Below, piece by piece: positions 1 through 6,303 of a stretch of DNA of 16,203 bases. Under the pieces are notes generated by a model, which searched no databases, had not been told where the DNA came from, and worked only from the letters and a program-made list of their open reading frames with translations. The DNA lies in assembly GCA_964417825.1 (NCBI GenBank), contig CAYQJC010000013.1, forward strand, positions 1 to 16,203, in the 5' to 3' direction. The translations under genes were made by a program, and so were the position numbers. This stretch comes from CAYQJC01 sp964417825 (lineage in GTDB: Bacteria > Patescibacteriota > Minisyncoccia > Minisyncoccales > CG1-02-41-26). Position 1 is the stretch's first letter. Every line of letters starts with the position of its first letter.

Positions 1-192
1 TATCAAGTTTTTAAAGAGAAATTAGCCCAGCTTTTAATTGAAAAACTTGAACCTTTCCGGAGAAAGAAAAAAGAACTTGAAACCAGAAAGGATTACCTAC
101 AAAACGTGTTAGCAGATGGCCGAAAACGGGCTCAAGTTATTGCTAAAGAAACAATGAAAAAAGTCAGAGGAGCAATGGGACTCTCGATCTAA
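1..192 (+). CDS. trpS: Tryptophanyl-tRNA synthetase, C-terminal fragment (5' end outside window)
   Basis: The first 63 codons are open from the window edge to TAA at 190-192. The peptide begins YQVFKEKLAQLLIEKLEPF and ends in AKETMKKVRGAMGLSI. This matches the all-helical C-terminal end of bacterial TrpS: a helix ending in a P-F/I-R/Q-R-R type motif, then a DYLxxVLADGxxRA segment, then IAxxTMxxVRxAMG as the final helix. TrpS charges tRNA-Trp with tryptophan in the cytoplasm, using ATP. The Rossmann catalytic core with the HIGH and KMSKS motifs lies upstream of the window, so the call rests on the tail alone. The gene runs toward the convergent phosphomutase gene and is followed by a perfect hairpin terminator. 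Confidence 0.85.
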   Translation, partial: YQVFKEKLAQLLIEKLEPFRRKKKELETRKDYLQNVLADGRKRAQVIAKETMKKVRGAMGLSI

Positions 193-218
193 ATAATCAA
201 TATAAATTCTGGCTAATT

Positions 219-246
219 AAAATCACCTGATTACAAAGGTGATTTT
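219..246. terminator. Bidirectional hairpin terminator between trpS and the phosphomutase gene
   Basis: There is a perfect 10-bp inverted repeat: AAAATCACCT at 219-228 pairs with AGGTGATTTT at 237-246, with an 8-nt loop. It lies between convergent genes, 26 nt after the trpS stop and 16 nt beyond the phosphomutase stop. The arms begin and end in A and T runs, so either strand gives a stem ending in U residues. It probably ends transcription from both sides. Confidence 0.8.
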
Positions 247-262
247 AAGTTATTTCAAAAAA

Positions 263-1633
263 TTAAACTCTTTTTACAATTTTTATTATCTGTTTTAATC
301 TTTCTTTCATTATTTTTTTTGTTTTCGCTTCCACTACTATTCTTAAAAGATCTTCAGTGTTTGAAGGACGAGCATTAAACCACCAATTTTGGAAATCGAC
401 TCTTACCCCATCGAGATGAGAGATTTTGCCTTGCTTGTATTTCTTTTCTAGTAATTTTAAAGCCTTCTGCTTTTCATCTACTGCTAAGTTTACTTGACCA
501 GAATGAAAATATTTCTTTAAAGGCGCCGCTAATTCTGAGATTGATTTTTGGCTGATTGCTATCTGTTCAAGAATTTTGAACAAGATAACCAAGGGAGCCT
601 CACAAAAATGATGTGATTTCAGATAATAATGGCCAGAGAATTCCCCGGCAAATAAAGCTTTAACTTTTATCATTTTTTCTTTAACAAAGGTATGACCAAC
701 TTTTGTTGGAATGGCTACTCCTCTATTTTCTTTAACTACTTCTTTAATTACATTACTTGAACAAATATTGTATAGAATTTTAGCACCGAGATTTTTTCTT
801 AAAAGATCTTCGGAAATTAAGCAAGTAATGTAATCTGAAGAAATCATTCGCCCTTTCTCATCAACAAAAATAATCCTATCCCCATCACCATCAAAAGCCA
901 CCCCTAAATCACATCTCTTCTCTCGGACAAACTTTTTTAAAACTTTTATATTTTTTTCTTCCAGCGGATTTGGTAAATGATTAGGGAAATTACCATCAAG
1001 TTTTGGAAAAAGATGGTAGATTCTACAAGCTAAGTGTTTTTTAAGCTCTGGAACTAAAATTCCCGATACCGCATTACCAGTGTCAATTGCTATTTTAAGA
1101 GATTTTATTTTCTCCAGCCTTATCCCTTTAAGATTGAATTTTATATACTCTTTCAAGATCTTCTTCTTTCTCAGGCTTCCTTTTGTAGAGGATTTGTTTA
1201 TCTTCTCTCTCTCTAGCCTGAGAGTTGTTTCTTTAATCTCCTTTAATCCTGTATTTTCTCCAATCATTCCAGCATCTTCTCTCACCATTTTGAATCCATT
1301 ATATTCTGGGGGATTATGACTGGCCGTAACTTGAACTCCTCCATCATAACCGTATTTCCAGACAGCAAAATAAAACATCGGAGTGGAACTTAGCCCAATA
1401 TCAATTACATCAGCACCCTCAGCTAAAATCCCCCTTTTTAAAGCTCTAGAAACTATCGGGGAAGAAAGTCGGTTATCCCTTCCAACTACAATATTTAGTT
1501 TTCTATCTTTTGATTTTCGTAGAAACCTGACGAAAGCTCTACCAATAATTTCAGCGGTTTTAGAATTAAGCTCTTTGGGATAAGTTCCTCGGATATCGTA
1601 GGCTTTAAATATAGTAGGGTTAATCTCTGGCAT
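263..1633 (-). CDS. manB: Phosphomannomutase/phosphoglucomutase (alpha-D-phosphohexomutase family)
   Basis: This enzyme family interconverts hexose 6-phosphate and 1-phosphate (mannose or glucose) through a phosphoserine, supplying nucleotide-sugar precursors for the envelope. All four family signatures are present. Numbered from the chosen start they are: the phosphoserine loop TASHNP (about 103-108, Ser105), the metal-binding DGDGDR (248-253), the sugar-recognition GEFSGH (330-335), and the phosphate-binding RPSNTE (422-427). The length of 456 aa is normal. I start at the ATG at 1633 because MPEINPTIFKAYDIRG is the usual family beginning. An in-frame ATG at 1666 would add 11 residues (SNFLYNKVYN and so on) that look like translated promoter DNA with two TATAAT boxes. 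One oddity is that the segment after GEFSGH reads HHFCEAPLV, where relatives usually carry acidic residues (D-D/S-G). Substrate preference cannot be read from sequence. Confidence 0.9.
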   Translation of the reverse strand: MPEINPTIFKAYDIRGTYPKELNSKTAEIIGRAFVRFLRKSKDRKLNIVVGRDNRLSSPIVSRALKRGILAEGADVIDIGLSSTPMFYFAVWKYGYDGGVQVTASHNPPEYNGFKMVREDAGMIGENTGLKEIKETTLRLEREKINKSSTKGSLRKKKILKEYIKFNLKGIRLEKIKSLKIAIDTGNAVSGILVPELKKHLACRIYHLFPKLDGNFPNHLPNPLEEKNIKVLKKFVREKRCDLGVAFDGDGDRIIFVDEKGRMISSDYITCLISEDLLRKNLGAKILYNICSSNVIKEVVKENRGVAIPTKVGHTFVKEKMIKVKALFAGEFSGHYYLKSHHFCEAPLVILFKILEQIAISQKSISELAAPLKKYFHSGQVNLAVDEKQKALKLLEKKYKQGKISHLDGVRVDFQNWWFNARPSNTEDLLRIVVEAKTKKIMKERLKQIIKIVKRV

Positions 1634-1645
1634 ATTATATACTTT

Positions 1646-1651
1646 ATTATA
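1646..1651 (-). promoter_or_regulatory. Probable -10 box of the phosphomutase gene
   Basis: On the minus strand a perfect TATAAT lies at 1651-1646, ending 12 nt before the ATG at 1633, so transcription would begin about 5-6 nt before that start. No good -35 is seen (only a T-rich run at the right distance). A second TATAAT directly abuts the ATG and would start too far downstream. This box lies inside the coding sequence if the upstream ATG at 1666 is used, which argues for the internal start. Confidence 0.4.
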
Positions 1652-1659
1652 CAAAAAAT

Positions 1660-1687
1660 TTGACATTAAAAAAGATATCCCTAAAAT
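1660..1687 (+). promoter_or_regulatory. rpsF operon promoter, leaderless type
   Basis: A perfect -35 TTGACA (1660-1665), a 16-nt spacer and a -10 TAAAAT (1682-1687) precede rpsF. Exactly 7 nt separate the -10 from the ATG at 1695, so the expected transcription start is at or next to the A of the start codon. The same TTGACA-N16-TAAAAT arrangement precedes rpoB. Confidence 0.75.
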
Positions 1688-1694
1688 AGAAAAT

Positions 1695-2090
1695 ATGAGT
1701 CATTACGAACTAACTTATTTAATCCCAGCCACCTCAGAGGAAAATAAAATTCAAAACACCCAAGAGAAAATCAATTCTTTAATCTCAAAGGCTGGCCAAA
1801 TTCTAAAGGTTGAAAAACTAAAAAGAATCAGCCTAGCTTATCCTATTAAGAAAACCCAAGAAGCCTTTTTAGGAACTGTAGAATTTACTGCCCCAAGTCA
1901 AAAAGTAGAGGATCTGAAAAAAAAACTTGAGAAAGAGATAGATATTTTACGATTCTTGCTTATAAAGAAAGGTGGAATCAAAAAGGTAAGTGAAATGAAA
2001 AAAGAAACATTAATTACTAAAGAGAAAGTTCCCAAAAGAGAACTGAAGAAAGAGATTAATGAACAACTGGAGAAAATATTAGACAAATAA
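1695..2090 (+). CDS. rpsF: 30S ribosomal protein bS6
   Basis: The 131-aa product starts MSHYELTYLIPATSEE, the typical first strand and helix of bS6. It continues with a central LKRISLAYPIKKTQEAFLG segment (the conserved K-R-LAYPI-K stretch) and ends the core near DILRFLLIKK. bS6 binds 16S rRNA together with bS18 on the platform of the small subunit. After the ferredoxin-like core of about 95 residues there is a charged Lys/Glu-rich tail of roughly 35 residues, probably helical or disordered; such tails vary among bacteria. It is the first gene of rpsF-ssb-rpsR, and ssb starts 9 nt after its stop. No Shine-Dalgarno motif precedes the ATG, and the promoter position predicts a leaderless transcript. 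Confidence 0.93.
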   Translation: MSHYELTYLIPATSEENKIQNTQEKINSLISKAGQILKVEKLKRISLAYPIKKTQEAFLGTVEFTAPSQKVEDLKKKLEKEIDILRFLLIKKGGIKKVSEMKKETLITKEKVPKRELKKEINEQLEKILDK

Positions 2091-2099
2091 TAAAGTAAT

Positions 2100-2612
2100 A
2101 TGAATCTAAATAAAGTATTCATCTTAGGAAATTTAACTCGTGATCCCGAAAAAAGAAATTTGCCGTCGGGCCAATTGGTAGTCAGCTTTGGGGTGGCCAC
2201 CAACCGTTTCTTTACTCCTCAGGGAGGTGAAAAACAGCAAGAGACCGAGTTCCATAATGTAGTTTTATTTGGAAGATTAGCTGAAATTGCTTCCCAATAC
2301 TTAAGTAAAGGGTCTTTGGTTTTGATTGAAGGAAGATTAAGAACTAGAAATTGGCAGGACGCTTCAGGAAATAAACATTACCGAACAGAAATTATTGCAG
2401 AAAGGATGCAACTTGGTCCAAAAAGTGGAATGAGGATACCCCCAGAAACTTCAAAAATTGAAGAAGTACCGGATCAAGACATTCCCATAATCGAGGAGGA
2501 ATCAACTGAATCCCAAGAAAGTTCTGAAAAGAATTCTAAAGAAAAAAATAACCCAGAGATAAATAAGGATGAGAATAACCAGGAAATAGATGTAAAAGAA
2601 ATACCATTTTAA
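2100..2612 (+). CDS. ssb: Single-stranded DNA-binding protein
   Basis: The product is 170 aa. Residues 1-105 form the OB fold: MNLNKVFILGNLTRDPE, VSFGVATNRFF, ETEFHNVVLFGRLAEIASQYL, GSLVLIEGRLRTRNWQD and HYRTEIIAERM are all characteristic of bacterial SSB. Residues 110-170 are a low-complexity acidic linker rich in Glu, Asn, Ser and Lys, ending in EIPF. This matches the conserved acidic tip (usually DDDIPF) that recruits RecA-pathway, replication and repair partners. SSB coats single-stranded DNA during replication, recombination and repair. It sits between rpsF and rpsR in the classic arrangement, with only 1 nt between its stop and the rpsR ATG, so the two are probably translationally coupled. 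Confidence 0.96.
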   Translation: MNLNKVFILGNLTRDPEKRNLPSGQLVVSFGVATNRFFTPQGGEKQQETEFHNVVLFGRLAEIASQYLSKGSLVLIEGRLRTRNWQDASGNKHYRTEIIAERMQLGPKSGMRIPPETSKIEEVPDQDIPIIEEESTESQESSEKNSKEKNNPEINKDENNQEIDVKEIPF

Positions 2613-2613
2613 T

Positions 2614-2811
2614 ATGCACTGCTATTTTTGCCAACGGAATATAAAAGAGATTGATTTTAAAGATACCCAAACCCTCCAGCGATTCACTTCTCTCTTGGGT
2701 AAAATCAAAGGGAGAAAAAAAACCGGTCTTTGCGCTCGTCACCAAAGAAAGATTGCTCAAGCAATAAAAAGAGCGAGGTATTTGGGCCTTTTGCCTTACC
2801 TGAGAGAATAG
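2614..2811 (+). CDS. rpsR: 30S ribosomal protein bS18, zinc-ribbon type
   Basis: This short basic protein (65 aa) has the bS18 signature: LQRFTSLLGKIKGRKKTGLC followed by ARHQRKIAQAIKRARYLGLLPY. It keeps the possible zinc ligands Cys3 and Cys6 (CYFC) and Cys40/His43 (CARH), so it is the metal-binding (C+) form. bS18 pairs with bS6 on the 30S platform, which fits their shared operon. The ATG is 1 nt past the ssb stop, and no Shine-Dalgarno is seen. In most bacteria rplI (bL9) follows; here the operon ends in a terminator and then the convergent recA. It is slightly short but complete. Confidence 0.95.
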   Translation: MHCYFCQRNIKEIDFKDTQTLQRFTSLLGKIKGRKKTGLCARHQRKIAQAIKRARYLGLLPYLRE

Positions 2812-2836
2812 AAAAGGATGATTGAGATAAAAAAGA

Positions 2837-2862
2837 AAAAACCCTTTTCCCAAAGGGTTTTT
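2837..2862. terminator. Bidirectional terminator between rpsR and recA
   Basis: A perfect 11-bp stem joins AAAAACCCTTT (2837-2847) and AAAGGGTTTTT (2852-2862) around a TCCC loop. It lies 25 nt after the rpsR stop and 43 nt beyond the recA stop. On the minus strand the stem is followed by a long T tract (TTTTTTCTTTTTT), a strong intrinsic terminator for the leftward recA run. On the plus strand the five T residues of the arm serve rpsR more weakly. Confidence 0.9.
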
Positions 2863-2905
2863 AAAATTACCATTATACTGGATACGAGGTTTATATCATG
2901 TTTTT

Positions 2906-3919
2906 TTATTTCTCTTTCTCCTGTTCCCTTATTTTTTCCATTATCGCTTTTTTTAACTCTTGTTCAAGTTCTGGATTCTTTTTTAAAAAATCTTTCACTC
3001 CAGAAATACCCTGGCCAAGTTTTTTTGTTTGATACTGATACCAGCTACCCATCTTTTTGATTACCCCATATTTCAGGCCGGTATTAATTAGGTCAGCAGT
3101 TTTTGAAATTCCTTCGTTGTAATAGATATCAAATTCAGCAGTTTTAAATGGAGGAGCTACCTTGTTTTTTACAATTTTTGCTTTAATTCTTGAACCTATA
3201 ATTTGATCTTTTTGCTTAATCTGGGCGATTCTTTGTAATCTAATTCTAACTGAAGAATAAAATTTTAGAGCCATGCCCCCAGGAGTTGTCTCAGGACTCC
3301 CAAAGAGAACCCCTATCTTCATGCGAGTTTGGTTCAAAAAGATAACTAAGGTTTTAGTTTTGGAAACAATGCCAGCTAATTTCCGAAGAGCTTGACTCAA
3401 TAATCTTGCTTGCAAACCTATATGCTGATCGCCAATTTCTCCTTCAATTTCTACCCTGGGAGCTAAAGCAGCTACTGAATCGATAACAATTACATCCACC
3501 GCTCCCGATCTGACCAAGGTTTCAACAATCTGAAGTCCTTGTTCGCCAGAATCGGGTTGGGAGATCAACAGTTCTTCAACATTTACTCCGATTTTTTTAG
3601 CATAGTCAGGATCTAAAGCGTGTTCAGCATCTACAAAAGCGCCAACGCCTCCTTTTTTTTGAGCCTCAGCTAAAATATGCAAAGCTAAAGTAGTTTTCCC
3701 CGAACTTTCTGGACCGAAGATTTCAATAACTCGACCTCTTGGCACTCCTCCAACTCCCAAAGCTAAATCTAAAGAAATGCTCCCGGTTGGAATAACATCA
3801 ACATCAACCGGCCTGATGCCTGTTAATTTCATTACCGCTCCCTCTCCAAACCTTTGTTTTATTTCTTCCAAAGCTTCCTCCAACCCTTTTTTAGATTCTT
3901 TTTTCTTTTGCTTTGACAT
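2906..3919 (-). CDS. recA: Recombinase RecA
   Basis: The 337-aa product covers full RecA. The N-terminal polymerisation helix is at about 10-30 and the Walker A GPESSGKTT at 69-77. DAEHALDPDYAKKIGV follows, then Walker B VIVIDS at 143-148, the loop L1 region EIEGEIGDQHIGLQARLLSQ, and the L2 region NQTRMKIGVLFGSPETTPGG from about 196. The C-terminal domain contains the GVIKKMGSWY segment. RecA forms ATP-dependent filaments on single-stranded DNA, drives strand exchange and, where LexA exists, co-activates the SOS response. The C-terminus (REQEKEK) is short and mixed in charge, lacking the strongly acidic tail of the E. coli protein. It is the last gene of the leftward run; its ATG is 21 nt past the ftsK stop with its own promoter between. 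I saw no obvious LexA-type operator there. Confidence 0.98.
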   Translation of the reverse strand: MSKQKKKESKKGLEEALEEIKQRFGEGAVMKLTGIRPVDVDVIPTGSISLDLALGVGGVPRGRVIEIFGPESSGKTTLALHILAEAQKKGGVGAFVDAEHALDPDYAKKIGVNVEELLISQPDSGEQGLQIVETLVRSGAVDVIVIDSVAALAPRVEIEGEIGDQHIGLQARLLSQALRKLAGIVSKTKTLVIFLNQTRMKIGVLFGSPETTPGGMALKFYSSVRIRLQRIAQIKQKDQIIGSRIKAKIVKNKVAPPFKTAEFDIYYNEGISKTADLINTGLKYGVIKKMGSWYQYQTKKLGQGISGVKDFLKKNPELEQELKKAIMEKIREQEKEK

Positions 3920-3926
3920 TAAAGTT

Positions 3927-3956
3927 ATTATAGTTTAATTTCAAACTTTTTGCCAC
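3927..3956 (-). promoter_or_regulatory. recA promoter, leaderless type, overlapping the ftsK 3' end
   Basis: Read on the minus strand, a perfect TATAAT lies at 3932-3927 and is followed by exactly 7 nt before the recA ATG at 3919, so the transcript would begin on the start codon. A possible -35, GTGGCA (3956-3951, 4 of 6 matches to TTGACA), lies 18 nt upstream inside the last codons of ftsK. The -10 is convincing and the -35 is weak. Confidence 0.6.
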
Positions 3957-6154
3957 TCAGAATCCTCCTCATTATTTTGAGAGTCAAGATTTGAGATTTG
4001 AGATTCTTTTATATATACTTCTCTTGGTTTTGCTCCATCGGGAGGTCCAACCACTCCTCTTTCTTCTAGCATATCTAAAATTCGAGCTGCCCTAGCGTAA
4101 CCAATTTTTAGTCTTCTTTGAAGGAGAGAAGCAGATGCTTTGCGATACTGAATCACCACTTTCTTAGCTTCTTCATAAAGAGGATCGCCCTCTTCTAACC
4201 CCATTTCTGTAATTTCCCTTTTCTCTTCTAACTCTCTAGCTAAACTCTCCTCCAAGCTTTGTGTCTCTTCAGTAACATTTTCTCTTTCAATGAAATTAAC
4301 TATCTTTTTTATCTCAGCCGATGAAACAAAACTACCCTGAATTCTTTTTGGCCGAGAGAATTCAGAAGAGAGAAACAACATATCTCCCCTTCCCAAAAGC
4401 TTCTCTGCTCCAGCAATATCCAAGATTGTCCTGGAATCAACTTGGGAAGCAACTTGAAAAGCCACTCGGGAGGTAATATTAGCTTTAATTAGACCAGTAA
4501 TCACTTCAACTGAAGGTCGCTGAGTGGCAACTACCAAATGAATTCCTACTGCTCTAGCTAACTGGCTCAATCTGACAATAGCATGTTCAATTTCCCTTCC
4601 TTTAGCTGCCATTAAATCTGCTAGTTCATCGATGATTAAAACAATATAGGGCATTATTTCGAAACCTTCTTCTTTCAATTTTGGTTTTTGTTTCAAAGCA
4701 CTGTTGTAAGAAACAATATCTCTGGCCCCCGCTTCTCTTAAAACCTCAAATCTTCTTTCCATCTCTCCCACTAACCAATTTAAGGCGTTAACCGCTTTTT
4801 GAGCCTCAAAGATGACATCTGTTAAAAGATGAGGCAAAGGACGATAAACTGGGAATTCTACTCTTTTTGGATCAATTAAGATTAACTTTAGAATTTTTGG
4901 AGAATTTCGGTAAATTAAGCTAATAATCAACGAGTTTAGACAGATTGTCTTTCCTGAACCAGTGGCTCCAGCCACTAAAAGATGAGGCATCTTGCCTAAA
5001 TCTGGATACAAAGGCCTTCCCATTACATCTCTCCCTAAACAAAATACTAACCGGGAAGGATTTTTTTGAAACTCAGGATCGGTAATCAAACTGCCAATTT
5101 TCACTTTAGCTCTCTTTCTGTTGGGTACTTCAATCCCAACCAATGCTCTACCGGGAATTGGGGCCTCAATCCTGATAGGATGGGAAGCTAAAGCCAACGC
5201 CAAGTCGTTATTTAAACCAGTAATTTTTGAAAGTTTTATCCCTTCAGCAGGTTTCAGGGTGTACTGGGTGATAGTTGGACCAATATTGATTTCTGACATT
5301 TCAACATTAATACCGAAGTTTTCTAAGGTCTTTTTTATTATTAGAGCATTGTGTTCAATGTCACCATCGGTGATGGGTTTCTCCTCTGTTCGATCTAAAA
5401 GTTCAAGAGGAGGAAATTTATATTTTTCTTTAAATTCCTTTGGAAGCTCTAATGGTGAAGTTTCCAACTCTTCTTTTTCTTCTTTTTCTTCTTTGAGGGT
5501 AATGGGCTTGGTTTTTTTAGGAACCTCGATAGGTTTAATTTCAAATTTCGGGGTGAGCTTGGTAATTTCTTTTTTGGGTTTTTCTTTTGGTTTCCCTTCC
5601 TCAGCTTTCTTTTCTTTACGCTCTTTAAGTAAACTAAGCTTTTCCTTAGGCAGGAACTCCCAGATGATTAATCCTCCAATTAGAATTAAGGTTAAAAAAA
5701 CGATAACGGTAACTGGGAATCCGAAATACCGCAAAAATGGATAAGATGTGATATAACCTAACCATCCTCCTTTTCTTTGATCTGCTTCTCCCCCTCCTAA
5801 AATTCCTGAAATCCCCACAGTTAAAATTAAAAGCCCCAAAAAAATTGGGGCAAAAATTCTCTTCTTCGAAGGTTTTAAAATCAGGAGTCCTCCTAAGATG
5901 AGAAAAAATGGAATAAAAAAGACTGTTTTTCCAATTAGGAAATTTAAACTCTTAAAAATTGCTCTTCCTGCTACTCCGGCTTTTTCAAAGAAAGAGAAAG
6001 AAACTATCGCTCCAAGAAGTATCATCAAAGTAGCAATAATCCATCGTTTCAAACGAGAAGTCAAAATAGGATACTTAAAACTTTTTTTTTCTTTTTGTTT
6101 CCTCAGTTTTTTAGAGGACTTTTTATTCTTTTTTGTTTTTTTTGTTTTAGCCAC
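3941..6154 (-). CDS. ftsK: DNA translocase FtsK/SpoIIIE family
   Basis: The product is 737 aa. A Lys-rich N-terminus is followed by about four membrane segments (near 37-56, 68-93, 100-119 and 143-166), then a charged Lys/Glu/Pro linker (170-245). The motor follows, with Walker A GATGSGKT (396-403), Walker B IVLIIDE (504-510) and ATQRPS (543-548). The C-terminal winged-helix gamma domain (about 657-716) contains SLLQRRLKIGYARAARILD and ends in KPREVYIK; in relatives this domain reads chromosome polarity sequences. FtsK pumps DNA at the division septum during chromosome segregation. The start is GTG at 6154, with no better upstream option and no Shine-Dalgarno. After the gamma domain come about 21 poorly conserved residues (ESQISNLDSQNNEEDSEWQKV) encoded partly by a heptamer repeat. 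The stop is TGA. The gene is followed closely by recA. Confidence 0.96.
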   Translation of the reverse strand: MAKTKKTKKNKKSSKKLRKQKEKKSFKYPILTSRLKRWIIATLMILLGAIVSFSFFEKAGVAGRAIFKSLNFLIGKTVFFIPFFLILGGLLILKPSKKRIFAPIFLGLLILTVGISGILGGGEADQRKGGWLGYITSYPFLRYFGFPVTVIVFLTLILIGGLIIWEFLPKEKLSLLKERKEKKAEEGKPKEKPKKEITKLTPKFEIKPIEVPKKTKPITLKEEKEEKEELETSPLELPKEFKEKYKFPPLELLDRTEEKPITDGDIEHNALIIKKTLENFGINVEMSEINIGPTITQYTLKPAEGIKLSKITGLNNDLALALASHPIRIEAPIPGRALVGIEVPNRKRAKVKIGSLITDPEFQKNPSRLVFCLGRDVMGRPLYPDLGKMPHLLVAGATGSGKTICLNSLIISLIYRNSPKILKLILIDPKRVEFPVYRPLPHLLTDVIFEAQKAVNALNWLVGEMERRFEVLREAGARDIVSYNSALKQKPKLKEEGFEIMPYIVLIIDELADLMAAKGREIEHAIVRLSQLARAVGIHLVVATQRPSVEVITGLIKANITSRVAFQVASQVDSRTILDIAGAEKLLGRGDMLFLSSEFSRPKRIQGSFVSSAEIKKIVNFIERENVTEETQSLEESLARELEEKREITEMGLEEGDPLYEEAKKVVIQYRKASASLLQRRLKIGYARAARILDMLEERGVVGPPDGAKPREVYIKESQISNLDSQNNEEDSEWQKV
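3986..4006 (-). repeat. Heptamer tandem repeat inside the ftsK 3' end
   Basis: The plus strand reads AAGATTT, GAGATTT, GAGATTC as three adjacent 7-nt units at 3986-4006. On the coding (minus) strand these give the in-frame residues around SQISNL after the last conserved FtsK motif. The units resemble AT-rich repeat patches in the intergenic spaces of this window. Confidence 0.65.
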
Positions 6155-6216
6155 TATTTTAGTGAAAAATGCAAAGTGAAAAGTTATAGTTTAAAATTCA
6201 AAATTTCTAATTTTTC

Positions 6217-6262
6217 ATTGTCCCGCCTTCTAAGGGGATCCCGCTGAAAGCGGGATAACAAT
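6217..6262. repeat. 46-bp GC-rich inverted-repeat element between ftsK and rpoC
   Basis: The element is bounded by ATTGT (6217-6221) and ACAAT (6258-6262). Inside, ATCCCGC (6238-6244) pairs perfectly with GCGGGAT (6250-6256) around a TGAAA loop. A second TCCCGC (6221-6226) can pair with the same right arm instead. It stands out as GC-rich in a very AT-rich spacer. It may act as an rpoC 3' hairpin, although no T tract follows on the minus strand. It could also be a small dispersed repeat of REP or MITE kind. Confidence 0.55.
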
Positions 6263-6303
6263 ACTTAAGGTAATGCTGAGGGAGAAACTAGGAAAAACAG
6301 AAT

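Noticed and set aside
1634..1666. Upstream ATG of the phosphomutase gene adding 11 residues
   Set aside because: The extra residues are encoded by TATAAT-containing promoter DNA, and the family normally starts right at the MPEINPTIFKAYDIRG segment.
2818..3060. 80-codon plus-strand frame after rpsR, checked as a possible replacement for rplI
   Set aside because: It runs through the terminator and antisense to the recA 3' end, and its Phe/Leu/Ser-rich sequence has no resemblance to bL9.
3941..3943. TGA stop of ftsK considered as a sense codon (glycine code of Absconditabacteria/Gracilibacteria)
   Set aside because: No in-frame TGA appears in the long complete genes of the window, and reading through this one would add only one further codon before TAA.
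3917..3960. LexA-type operator upstream of recA
   Set aside because: No CTG-N10-CAG or GAAC-N4-GTTC pattern is present in the short ftsK-recA gap.
5121..5744. 207-codon open frame on the plus strand opposite ftsK
   Set aside because: It is Ser/Phe-rich and mirrors the Lys/Glu-rich linker of FtsK on the other strand. It shows no recognisable domain and lies wholly inside a clear gene.
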